Positions 1 through 6,024 of a stretch of 6,024 nucleotides of DNA are shown here, piece after piece; positions within the stretch are counted from its first letter, which is position 1, and every line of letters starts with the position of its first letter. Made by a program: the position numbers and the translations under genes. Where the stretch lies: contig CAZMLE010000147.1 in the NCBI GenBank assembly GCA_964567045.1, positions 1 through 6,024 of the forward strand. The letters run 5' to 3'. Under the pieces are notes generated by a model. It was not told where the DNA came from. It ran no database searches and saw only the letters and a program-made list of their open reading frames with translations. This DNA comes from JAFNGF01 sp964567045 (GTDB lineage: Bacteria > Planctomycetota > Phycisphaerae > Sedimentisphaerales > Anaerobacaceae).

Positions 1-278
1 CGATTCTACCATCACATTAAAGGGCATTCAATTTGTTACTCGGACAGACTCCTAGAGCCACAGCCCCTTGTTGTCAAACGGATTCAATGCCCGATTTCAA
101 GAAGTGCGATGCCTCAAAGAGAAATGTGGCGACAGAGATTCTATCATTTGACCTTGAGTTCTTCATAGGTGCCCTCTTATGGAACTGGGCAGGATAAACG
201 TGGCTAATTGGCAGAACTGGTTGCTGACGAGACTGCCAGCCCTATTCTCTTCTCTATATGCCACATTCTACCCTGAAG
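1..278. other. Non-coding left flank downstream of the DUF4434-like gene
   Basis: I see no convincing gene here. Two short overlapping ORFs exist: 36 codons on the plus strand (87-197) and 30 codons on the minus strand (74-166). Neither has a Shine-Dalgarno sequence and neither encodes a product I recognise. A 6-bp stem (TGGCAG/CTGCCA, around 209-238) has an 18-base loop and no following T-tract, so it is not a convincing terminator for the gene ending at 279. An imperfect inverted repeat at 22-92 is listed separately. Confidence 0.5.
22..92. repeat. Imperfect 11-bp inverted repeat
   Basis: GGGCATTCAAT at 22-32 is matched by ATTCAATGCCC at 82-92. The second arm is the reverse complement of the first at 10 of 11 positions, and 49 bases separate them. 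In RNA this could form the base of a stem-loop; in DNA it could be a binding site or an old element boundary. Matches this size can occur by chance, so only the repeat itself is supported, not a role. Confidence 0.35.
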
Positions 279-1427
279 TCATTGAGACGTGAGACCAGAA
301 CCTTGTAGAGTCCAATTCGCACAGGGATTGGCGGTTTTGTGGAAGTAGGCTTTGTATGCCTCATAGGCCGCTTGCTTAGCCGGCAGTTCTTGGCTGGGTA
401 ATGGGTTTGGTGTCATGAAGGGATAGTAGCCCCAGTTGACGATGTTCTCGGCGTAAGACGCTGCCAGGCATAATTTCTTTTCCAGCCATTCAATGGGTGT
501 GAAGCGCCAATAGTCCCAAGGCTTTTGACGTCTCTGTATGTTCGTGAAGTACCCGCCCCAATCATTCACGTCCTCTTCCCCAGTCTCCACATTTATCCAG
601 AATCGAGTCCCCGCCTGGCGACAGGCCTTGGCAAAGGCCGCAAAGAAAGGCTCGCGTTGATCAAGGGTAAAGAAACCCAGATGCTCTCCGGAATCCTGTA
701 GCATGAGGATGTCTATTTCTGTTTCCGCCAGTGTTGCACTCCACCATTGCTCGTACGCTTCTGGTTCGAGATACTTGAACCCCCGTAGGCTTTCCCTGTC
801 GAGCAGAAAGAAAGGGGATATGGTTACTACGGTATTTGGGGCAACCCAATGACATTCGGCCACGATGGCCTTCCACACCAGTCGCCAGAATCTCGATTCA
901 TCCTGCTCTAAAGGACTGATGGGATTGATCTCGTAGTTGAGATACCAGCCGTAGAAGGAACGATGCCTTCCATATCGCTCAAAGAATCTCTGGATATGTG
1001 CCATGCTCAGGTCGATCATCTGCTGTGGTGCCGTTTTGCCATACCAGCCAGCCTGGGGCAAATCTAAAATTACTCGCATATTGTTTTCATCAGCAATCTG
1101 GAAGATCGTTTCAAGCACATCACGTGGCTTCCCTTTTGCTTCAGCTGCAATTGCTTCCTCCATCAAAGTGGGCGTGTTAAGTAGCCACAGAAGATCGAAA
1201 CCGATGTCTATCTGGTATTGTATTTCTTTGCCAAAATCCTTCTTCTGCCAAGAGGTTCTCATTTGATCTTGGGCAATATACCACAAGGTGCCACGAATCA
1301 GTGGCGCCGTTCTGAACCTATTGCCGGTTTGCACGTCTTCTTGGCACCCTGTGATAACAGTGACGCAAAGTGATGACCCAATGAGAAGAACCAGCAGGCT
1401 GGTCAAGTGTTTCATACGCATTTTCAT
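279..1427 (-). CDS. DUF4434-like lipoprotein, probable TIM-barrel glycoside hydrolase
   Basis: A 382-residue lipoprotein. A basic start (Lys2, Arg4, Lys6) precedes a hydrophobic segment (8-26) and a lipobox Ile-Thr-Gly-Cys with Cys28 as the lipidated residue. Residue +2 is Gln, not Asp, so outer-membrane sorting is more likely than inner-membrane retention. The body (about 40-365) resembles DUF4434: a Gly-Phe-Asp strand near 76-78, ILDLPQAGWYG at 120-130, a Tyr-Gly-x-His segment then YGWYLNYEIN at 159-168, TISPFF at 202-207, ILMLQDSG at 240-247 and FWINVETGE at 276-284. By analogy with clan-A barrels, Glu166 (end of strand 4) and Glu281 (strand 7) are the candidate acid/base and nucleophile; that is inference. 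Two alternative in-frame ATGs (codons 3 and 5) follow the start, but a GGAAG seven bases upstream favours the first. It is the last gene of the cluster, 85 bases after the GH99-like gene, and ends in TGA. Substrate unknown. Confidence 0.85.
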   Translation of the reverse strand: MKMRMKHLTSLLVLLIGSSLCVTVITGCQEDVQTGNRFRTAPLIRGTLWYIAQDQMRTSWQKKDFGKEIQYQIDIGFDLLWLLNTPTLMEEAIAAEAKGKPRDVLETIFQIADENNMRVILDLPQAGWYGKTAPQQMIDLSMAHIQRFFERYGRHRSFYGWYLNYEINPISPLEQDESRFWRLVWKAIVAECHWVAPNTVVTISPFFLLDRESLRGFKYLEPEAYEQWWSATLAETEIDILMLQDSGEHLGFFTLDQREPFFAAFAKACRQAGTRFWINVETGEEDVNDWGGYFTNIQRRQKPWDYWRFTPIEWLEKKLCLAASYAENIVNWGYYPFMTPNPLPSQELPAKQAAYEAYKAYFHKTANPCANWTLQGSGLTSQ

Positions 1428-1434
1428 CTCAGCA

Positions 1435-1439
1435 CTTCC
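1435..1439 (-). promoter_or_regulatory. Ribosome binding site of the DUF4434-like lipoprotein gene
   Basis: Read on the minus strand, GGAAG lies seven bases before the ATG at 1427. This spacing suits the first of three closely spaced in-frame ATGs (1427, 1421, 1415) better than the later two and decides the start. Confidence 0.5.
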
Positions 1440-1512
1440 AAACGAACAAGGGCAGTTGGCTGAAAAAGCGAAATTAGTATACGATTATTTCTGAAAGGCA
1501 GGTGTCAGACGT

Positions 1513-3807
1513 TCAATCGGTTCTGGCAGGCCGCTGGGGAAAATCATATGGTCCCAATCCTACGTCCGAAGACGATATGTTAATGGGCCAGTTTGTTGAA
1601 GCTCCCCTTGCGAAGACCCTGCGAATGGCCTCGAGCATCGCGAACCCAAATTCGGTGCAGGGCTCAATATAACTGCCTTCACCCCATTCGTTCATCGGAC
1701 CAAGAATCAGCATGGGCTTGTCATGTTCTTCACAGAAAGACTTGGCTTGCCGAAGCAGTTCTTCAAATAGCTGCGTTGTTCGCCCTTGAATGACCATGGC
1801 CTTGTCACCATGCCAAGGGCTGCTGTCCCAGCCGGTATCCACGAGCGGATAGTAACGCAGTGACCCTGCAGCCTTGTCTTTTTCTCGCCAGGCGGCCGCG
1901 CTATTGCGAACAACGTCTTGGTAGTGAAACAGCTTTTGAGAGATTGCCCCGTCTATCGTACGGCCCCACTCGTGATAGGTTGTGATTCCGGCATAGCCTT
2001 CCTGGAGCAGAGCTTGGATGTGAGCGGCGCCGAAATCGTTGCCCATTGCCACAAACGTAATTCCTCTATACCCTGCCGCGCGCGCAATGGCCTGGGATTG
2101 GTCAAAGGCCTCCTGGACGGTCTTGGTCGCTCCCAAATCACTGCGAATACCTCTTGGGTTCCAGATGAATACCGCTGGCTTGCCATCTATGTGATAGTAA
2201 CTTTTCAGAGAGAAGTAGTTTTCGACCCAGCGTCTTGTCACATTTAGCCAGTCCTCAACTGAATGGGTGTTAGGCGGATTATGATTGGCCCACATAATGG
2301 CAACTTTTAGAAGGTCCCGATATCTCGCCTTTCGATACGCCTCGAACCAATGCGTCAGTTGTTGACGGCCCTGGATCCAGTACCAATCGACAAGAAAGCA
2401 CGAGATGCCGTTTTCTACGGCCCACTTGATCTGCCAGTCAACACACTCTGGATTAGACTCATCATAGTAGCCCAGCAGGGGTCTGCGATTAGGAGCAACC
2501 CTGCGAATACAATCCCATTTGCCGGCAGAATCCCAGCCGGGAAAATAGAATGCACATATCTCAATTCCTGTTTCGACCGGCCTGGGCTCAGGAACGTATT
2601 CAGCCGTTGGAAAGTTAAGAGATTCCATGAACTGGAGTGACATTTTCTGGTTTGGCGGGATATTGCCCCTGCCGCTGAAGAACAGGCTGACTTGATAGGC
2701 GCCGGCCTTTGGGGCAGTGACTTCCCAGATGAACTGGGCAAACTCGCCGTGTTCTAAGCCCTGGTGCCAGAGTCTGTCCGGCTCAGAAACCAGTTGCAGA
2801 TCTTTTGGCAGAATCAGATGGACTCCTCGAATGCCTTGAGCTGCTCCACCACGGTTGACAACTTGCGCCAAGAGCCGACAAGGCCGACCGGCACGGTTGA
2901 CCCCATTCTCAAAACCAAAATAACCGACCTCGAGTTCACCCGGCACTGATGGCTCGTTGCCTATCCGGACGGATTCGAGCCGTACCTTGCCCTGCTGGGG
3001 CAGGCGAATTCCGAAAGCTATGATATTACCGCGCCATGTAGAATTGCCGGCCATTTGGAGGTTGCATGAATGGAGCTTGCCATCACCTTTGACGGCAAAC
3101 TCATCGCTCTGCAAGCCAGGCGCATCCTCACACGCCCAGAGTATGCTTGCCACATCTTCTCGGTCGGATTCGAGTTGAACAGTTACCCATGCCTTGTCGC
3201 TAACGTCGATTCTCAGTGGAGGTGCGAACAGCTCCGGCGCCTCAGGATGGATTTGCCACCTGCTCGTATCACCGCCAATACCCCAAAGATAAACACCGCT
3301 TTGGGGCCAGTTTCTGCCCCATTCCTGAACACGTACCCAGTCGATTTCAAAGTGGGCGCCCTCGTATAGGTCCAGCCGCAGTTGACGGATTGCCCCCTCG
3401 GTGTGCCAGAAGGGAAAGACCACGATCTCCTGCCAGAGGTCTTCGCCCTTAACCGAAAACCGCACCTTCTTCTTCTCGGTTAGTCCGCCGTATTGACCTT
3501 CAAGCTCCCCAGACCAGAACAGTTCGCCGATTCCTGGCCGGTTAGCTCTTAGCCTGAAAACCACATATTGATAGGGCTTGGCTGCTATTGTGACATTTCG
3601 ACAAATGAAAAACGGGTCCCAATCGGTGGCGTCCGCCCTCAGAATTCCCTCCTTGATAACAACGTTTAACAGGTGTGAATTGGGCGCCCATTGATGTAGG
3701 TCTGAGCCGGATTCAAACTCCCACCGTGGCAGCTCCCCGAATGCCGGCGAAAACGAGGCGAGGACCAGAAGTAAAGCTAATTTTCTTTTGTCTGGCTTTC
3801 TCATCAT
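1513..3807 (-). CDS. Secreted multidomain GH99-like (WbsX-type) glycoside hydrolase
   Basis: A 764-residue exported protein. Residues 1-24 form a signal peptide with basic n-region, LALLLVLASF core and likely cleavage after Ala-Phe-Gly24. Residues about 28-162 look like a jelly-roll carbohydrate-binding-type domain (WEFESGSDLHQW start, FEIDWVRVQ end). Residues about 172-285 look like a second beta-sandwich, and about 290-395 resemble a NEW3/CARDB-like Ig fold. The catalytic domain (about 414-735) matches GH99-like WbsX proteins: ICAFYFPGW at 417-425, GYYDESNPE at 446-454, DWQIKWAVENGISCFLVDWY at 457-476 and GPMNEWGEGSYIEP at 703-716. Glu707 and Glu710 keep the E-x-x-E spacing of the GH99 catalytic pair. 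GH99 enzymes are endo-alpha-mannosidases/mannanases; WbsX was first named as a glycosyltransferase, but this secreted form reads as a hydrolase (inference). The start is one of two adjacent ATGs (3807, 3804); only a weak AGG precedes it. It lies between the esterase-like gene and the DUF4434-like gene. Specificity cannot be assigned. Confidence 0.88.
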   Translation of the reverse strand: MMRKPDKRKLALLLVLASFSPAFGELPRWEFESGSDLHQWAPNSHLLNVVIKEGILRADATDWDPFFICRNVTIAAKPYQYVVFRLRANRPGIGELFWSGELEGQYGGLTEKKKVRFSVKGEDLWQEIVVFPFWHTEGAIRQLRLDLYEGAHFEIDWVRVQEWGRNWPQSGVYLWGIGGDTSRWQIHPEAPELFAPPLRIDVSDKAWVTVQLESDREDVASILWACEDAPGLQSDEFAVKGDGKLHSCNLQMAGNSTWRGNIIAFGIRLPQQGKVRLESVRIGNEPSVPGELEVGYFGFENGVNRAGRPCRLLAQVVNRGGAAQGIRGVHLILPKDLQLVSEPDRLWHQGLEHGEFAQFIWEVTAPKAGAYQVSLFFSGRGNIPPNQKMSLQFMESLNFPTAEYVPEPRPVETGIEICAFYFPGWDSAGKWDCIRRVAPNRRPLLGYYDESNPECVDWQIKWAVENGISCFLVDWYWIQGRQQLTHWFEAYRKARYRDLLKVAIMWANHNPPNTHSVEDWLNVTRRWVENYFSLKSYYHIDGKPAVFIWNPRGIRSDLGATKTVQEAFDQSQAIARAAGYRGITFVAMGNDFGAAHIQALLQEGYAGITTYHEWGRTIDGAISQKLFHYQDVVRNSAAAWREKDKAAGSLRYYPLVDTGWDSSPWHGDKAMVIQGRTTQLFEELLRQAKSFCEEHDKPMLILGPMNEWGEGSYIEPCTEFGFAMLEAIRRVFARGASTNWPINISSSDVGLGPYDFPQRPARTD

Positions 3808-3871
3808 TTGACCTGAAACAGGCTCTCTTGTTCATTGCCACACGGACTCTGGTTCGCTTGCCAAGCCATTT

Positions 3872-3884
3872 ACGCAGAATGCGT
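3872..3884 (-). other. Small perfect hairpin at the likely 5' end of the GH99-like mRNA
   Basis: ACGCA and TGCGT form a perfect 5-bp stem with a three-base loop. It lies directly downstream of the predicted -10 box at 3892-3897, so if transcription starts near 3885 the transcript would begin with this hairpin. It has no T-tract and is not a terminator. A role in protecting the 5' end of the mRNA is only a possibility. Confidence 0.3.
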
Positions 3885-3891
3885 GCAGCTA

Positions 3892-3920
3892 ATCATACCA
3901 GATTTCTTCAGCGATTTCAG
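3892..3920 (-). promoter_or_regulatory. Candidate sigma70-type extended -10 promoter for the GH99-like gene
   Basis: On the minus strand, CTGAAA (-35, 4 of 6 to consensus) at 3920-3915 is followed after 17 bases by TATGAT (-10, 5 of 6) at 3897-3892. The -10 is preceded by TG plus one base, the extended -10 arrangement. Predicted transcription start is near 3885, giving a leader of about 78 bases before the ATG at 3807. This would let the GH99-like gene be transcribed independently of the upstream esterase-like gene. Some lineages suggested here use diverged promoters, so confidence is limited. Confidence 0.35.
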
Positions 3921-3922
3921 AC

Positions 3923-3958
3923 GTTCGGATTTCCCTGCCGAACCAAGGTATAGGGAAA
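3923..3958 (-). other. Two mutually exclusive short hairpins between esterase-like and GH99-like genes
   Basis: On the minus strand, TTTCCC (3958-3953) can pair with GGGAAA (3935-3930), and GTTCGG (3943-3938) can pair with CCGAAC (3928-3923). The arms interleave, so the two 6-bp stems compete. A simultaneous pseudoknot seems sterically poor because only one base links the last two arms. The element starts 18 bases past the esterase-like stop and lies upstream of the candidate promoter, so it would sit in read-through RNA only. No T-tract follows. Confidence 0.25.
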
Positions 3959-3975
3959 CAGCCACAGTGAGAACC

Positions 3976-4929
3976 TCAAGGACTGTCTATGTGGTCTGCC
4001 TTTTCTGCAAGGGCCCGTTCTTTCAGATGGCGGACGAGCCATTCTTCGGCCTGATGTTGCATGGTCTCGGTCGCTTCATGGCCAACATCTTCTTCATAGA
4101 AGGCAAAGCGATCCGGAAGGGACGCATAGAGTCCACGCATCTTCGTGCTGAACCTACGCATTGATTCAATATCAATGAAGGGGTCGTTGCGCCCATTCGC
4201 AACAAATAGCGCGGTCGGCGGCATGGCGTCGAGACGCGGCCAAGGATCAATGGAAGAAACCAGGCGTTGCACTCTTTGACCGTATTCCTTTTTCTTGTTT
4301 TCCTGCTGGGGCCCGGGCGGGATTTTTGTCACATCCCACCAGAAGTCGCAGGCGCCCACCAAAGACACAGCAGCAGAAACACGTTTTTCCCGCGACGCAA
4401 GAACCATCGCCAGGCTGCCTCCCATAGAAATACCCGCTACGCCAAGGCGCGAAAGATCGATTTCTTTGCGCTTTTGAAGACCCTCCAGGATAAAGGGAAA
4501 ATCACGGGCAGAATGTGCTATCGAGGCTTGATGGATAAAAACGGCATACTCGTCACCGAGCGATGGGAGGTTCGGCTTTGCAAAGACTCCGGCCACTGTT
4601 CTTTCACCATGAAAATGAAGGTCAACTATCAGGACAAAGAGCTGTCTCGGCGCCAAATCGTGCGCCCAGGGCTCCATTGCCTCCTTGCTGCCCTGAAACC
4701 AGTGGAGCAGAACCACGAAGGGGAGTTTGGTTTTGCCTTTAGGATAGATAGCAATCCCTGGAACGGGATCGGTAGGGTCCCACCCCTGAAGAAGCAGCTT
4801 CTCGCGGATCAGTCCGTCGGCCAGTTCCCGCCGCTCGATGACCTGGGCGTCGTGGGCGAGGACCTGGCCTGCAAGAAGTATCGTACAGATAAAGTTTCTC
4901 AGAAGAATCAGAATTGGCTCACCGAACAT
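3976..4929 (-). CDS. Secreted alpha/beta hydrolase (esterase/dienelactone-hydrolase-like)
   Basis: A 317-residue alpha/beta-hydrolase-fold enzyme. The N-terminus (1-25) is a likely signal peptide with core FICTILLAG and cleavage after Val-Leu-Ala25; Arg11 sits unusually late after a first hydrophobic stretch. The fold markers are in order: strand and oxyanion region VVLLHWFQG (72-80), a VDLHFHGE segment (102-109), nucleophile elbow Gly-Ile-Ser168-Met-Gly, acid Asp249 in NGRNDPFID (245-253), and His284 in VGHE (282-285). The full Ser-Asp-His triad is present, so it should be active. The layout resembles prolyl-oligopeptidase-like S9 C-terminal domains, dienelactone hydrolases and acetyl-xylan-esterase-type proteins; a peptidase is unlikely because no propeller domain is present. 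Beside glycosidases, removal of acyl groups from a polysaccharide is the most attractive role, but that is inference. A strong AAGGAG eight bases upstream supports the start. It ends in TGA, 168 bases before the GH99-like gene. Confidence 0.85.
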   Translation of the reverse strand: MFGEPILILLRNFICTILLAGQVLAHDAQVIERRELADGLIREKLLLQGWDPTDPVPGIAIYPKGKTKLPFVVLLHWFQGSKEAMEPWAHDLAPRQLFVLIVDLHFHGERTVAGVFAKPNLPSLGDEYAVFIHQASIAHSARDFPFILEGLQKRKEIDLSRLGVAGISMGGSLAMVLASREKRVSAAVSLVGACDFWWDVTKIPPGPQQENKKKEYGQRVQRLVSSIDPWPRLDAMPPTALFVANGRNDPFIDIESMRRFSTKMRGLYASLPDRFAFYEEDVGHEATETMQHQAEEWLVRHLKERALAEKADHIDSP

Positions 4930-4937
4930 AATGTGAT

Positions 4938-4943
4938 CTCCTT
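4938..4943 (-). promoter_or_regulatory. Strong Shine-Dalgarno of the alpha/beta hydrolase gene
   Basis: On the minus strand AAGGAG (within GAAGGAGAT) lies eight bases before the ATG at 4929. It is the best ribosome binding site in the window and fixes the start, even though the signal peptide has an atypical n-region. Confidence 0.7.
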
Positions 4944-4995
4944 CATTCTGTGCCGATCCAAAATGTCAGCGCAAGCAATCGTCTCGTACATTGTC

Positions 4996-5023
4996 ATTCT
5001 GCCTTGAGGAGTAGAACTGTCAA
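4996..5023 (-). promoter_or_regulatory. Candidate sigma70-type promoter for the alpha/beta hydrolase gene
   Basis: On the minus strand a perfect TTGACA (-35) at 5023-5018 is followed after 16 bases by CAGAAT (-10, 4 of 6) at 5001-4996. A start near 4989 would give a leader of about 60 bases ahead of the ATG at 4929. The -10 is weak, and the 185-base gap after the upstream gene leaves both read-through and independent transcription possible. Confidence 0.3.
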
Positions 5024-5114
5024 GTCCTGCAAACCACAACTCATTTTCCGCTGACCATCACACCAATCCAAGCCTTACAAAGGAAGACATTGGCGCGAGG
5101 TCGGCGGTTCACGG

Positions 5115-5984
5115 CTATTTCGCCACTATATGAAGCACCCAGTCACGTTCGTCTGGCTTAGCGAATGACTCATGACTGCTGCCTCCCGTGCGCCGGAAAA
5201 CTGGCTCAAACTGTCCATCGGCTGGATTGTAGAAACGGCAGTTTAAGGTTTTTCCTGTCGTGGCACTCAGGTTCACGCTAACAGTGGCCGGCGAGCCGAT
5301 CATTAAGTAAACGACGTATTCACGGCCGGGGTCAGCCAGGCAATAGCTGCCGGAGCTGCTTAACTCATTATGAGGCGCCATGGCATCAAGATTATCAAGA
5401 CAGCTATTGAAGAACTGACTTGCATGCCCGAGCCAGTCTCTTTTGTACGTTCCCTTGTCGCCACCCGGTACATACGGGTCATAGCCCATAATCCCGGTGC
5501 GGACGGTTGCCTGACCTGCATCAGCGTGAAAGAAGTAGTATCCACCACCTGTTGCGAAGGTCCAGATGGCAGTTCGCACGGCGTCACCAGCGTAAGGCTC
5601 GCCCTCCAAATTGATGTAAGGCCTGGTTGGACTGGCTTTGAAGCCCGATACGGCATCGGAGTTTTTATTGGTGCCCTTTAACGTATTGCTCATAACCCAT
5701 GTGACATCGGACCTGCGGCTATCCAAATCTACCCATACCTGGCCGCGGCTCTGGAAGAAATGCAAGGAATGGTCGCCCATATTCCCTTCGGAGTAAGAAT
5801 GTTCATCAAAGAAGACAAAAAACACATTGCCCATAGCACCCAATTCATTGATGAATTTGATGCTAAGCTGCTCCCAGACCCACTGGGTCTTCTTCGTACT
5901 GGGCCATGAATCTGACCACGGTTCCTTCCAGACCTCGGTTCCCGGTGACGCTATCATTACAGCGTCTTCCCAGGGCAAACGCAT
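5115..5984 (-). CDS. C-terminal part of a DUF4038/GH140-like glycoside hydrolase with collagen-binding-like domain
   Basis: The open frame gives 289 residues with no signal peptide and starts inside a domain, so the first Met is probably not a natural start: no Shine-Dalgarno precedes it and a TAG sits directly before it. Residues about 10-205 look like the second half of a TIM barrel: VWEQLSIKFINELGAMGNV (36-54), VFFDEHSY (57-64), RPYINLEGEPY (121-131), a WTFATGGGYYFFHAD segment (141-155), GIMGYDP (164-170) and KRDWLGHASQFFN (181-193). Glu61 and Glu128 sit where clan-A barrels keep acid/base and nucleophile (inference). Residues about 212-289 match the PF12904-type 'putative collagen-binding' domain common after DUF4038 barrels: SYCLADPGREYVVYLMIG (213-230), CRFYNPADGQFEP (249-261), RTGGSS (265-270) and terminal DWVLHIVAK. 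The roughly 150-200 residues of the first barrel half and any signal peptide should lie beyond the right edge. It ends in TAG, followed one codon later by TGA. It is the first gene of the cluster in view. Confidence 0.75.
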   Translation of the reverse strand: MRLPWEDAVMIASPGTEVWKEPWSDSWPSTKKTQWVWEQLSIKFINELGAMGNVFFVFFDEHSYSEGNMGDHSLHFFQSRGQVWVDLDSRRSDVTWVMSNTLKGTNKNSDAVSGFKASPTRPYINLEGEPYAGDAVRTAIWTFATGGGYYFFHADAGQATVRTGIMGYDPYVPGGDKGTYKRDWLGHASQFFNSCLDNLDAMAPHNELSSSGSYCLADPGREYVVYLMIGSPATVSVNLSATTGKTLNCRFYNPADGQFEPVFRRTGGSSHESFAKPDERDWVLHIVAK

Positions 5985-6023
5985 CTAAATTCTGAGGACT
6001 CTGAGTAGGTACTTCTCGTCCCA
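5985..6023 (-). pseudogene. In-frame upstream extension of the GH140-like gene interrupted by TAG
   Basis: Reading the minus strand in the same frame as the gene at 5984-5115, the 12 codons from 6023 to 5988 are open and read WDEKYLLRVLRI, then TAG at 5987-5985, then the Met at 5984. The upstream peptide looks like normal coding sequence leading into the barrel. The simplest readings are a nonsense mutation (for example CAG to TAG), a base-calling or assembly error, or a natural pseudogene. A twelve-codon open run is short and could be chance. Confidence 0.45.
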
Positions 6024-6024
6024 G

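Noticed and set aside
74..197. Two short ORFs (30 codons minus, 36 codons plus) in the left flank
   Set aside because: They overlap on opposite strands, have no ribosome binding sites and encode nothing I recognise. ORFs this length are expected by chance.
209..238. Terminator after the DUF4434-like gene
   Set aside because: The stem is only 6 bp with an 18-base loop and lacks a T-tract on the minus strand.
1476..1508. Promoter-like pair CTGACA/TATACT before the DUF4434-like gene
   Set aside because: Both hexamers match well (5 of 6 each), but the 21-base spacer is too long for a normal sigma70 promoter and the -35 overlaps the stop codon of the preceding gene.
3923..3958. H-type pseudoknot or riboswitch-like fold
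   Set aside because: The arms are in pseudoknot order, but only one base is left to span a 6-bp stem. No known riboswitch motif is visible and the element lies upstream of the candidate promoter.
4943..5001. Direct repeat TCATTCTG (4943-4950 and 4994-5001) upstream of the alpha/beta hydrolase gene
   Set aside because: Eight-base matches are common by chance and these have no symmetry or further copies nearby; one overlaps the candidate -10.
4267..5007. Long plus-strand ORF of 246 codons antisense to the alpha/beta hydrolase gene
   Set aside because: The minus-strand protein has a full catalytic triad, signal peptide and strong ribosome binding site. The antisense translation has no recognisable domain and is a shadow of the real frame.

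Overview
The window carries four protein-coding genes, all on the minus strand and transcribed right to left. Three are complete and the first is broken or cut at the right edge. All four look like exported or carbohydrate-active proteins: two have signal peptides, one has a lipoprotein signal with a clear lipobox, and the fourth lacks its N-terminus. The lipobox and the protein families fit a bacterium with a Gram-negative type envelope and a polysaccharide-scavenging lifestyle. Base composition is moderate, about half G+C. Large sets of GH99/WbsX-like and DUF4434-like proteins suggest the uncultured Planctomycetota/Verrucomicrobiota/Lentisphaerota-type or FCB-related lineages, but nothing here (no rRNA, tRNA or marker gene) fixes the taxon.

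Layout in transcription order. 6024-5115: the C-terminal part of a TIM-barrel glycoside hydrolase (DUF4038/GH140-like) ending in a domain resembling the 'putative collagen-binding' domain. Its frame continues to the window edge across one in-frame TAG. 4929-3976: a secreted alpha/beta hydrolase with a full Ser-Asp-His triad and a strong Shine-Dalgarno. 3807-1513: a large secreted protein with about three N-terminal beta-sandwich regions and a C-terminal GH99-like (WbsX) catalytic domain with a Glu-x-x-Glu pair. 1427-279: a DUF4434-like lipoprotein, probably a TIM-barrel hydrolase.

The gaps between genes are 185, 168 and 85 bases, with no convincing intrinsic terminator. Two of them hold sigma70-like promoter matches, so the genes could form one transcription unit with internal promoters, or overlapping units. 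Read together, the set looks like a small glycan-processing cluster: two or three glycosidase-type enzymes plus a possible de-esterifying enzyme. There is no transporter, SusC/SusD pair, sulfatase or regulator in view. Substrate is unknown; GH99 relatives act on alpha-mannosides, but that cannot be transferred to this divergent protein from sequence alone.

The left 278 bases hold no convincing gene, only an imperfect inverted repeat and two short unsupported ORFs.
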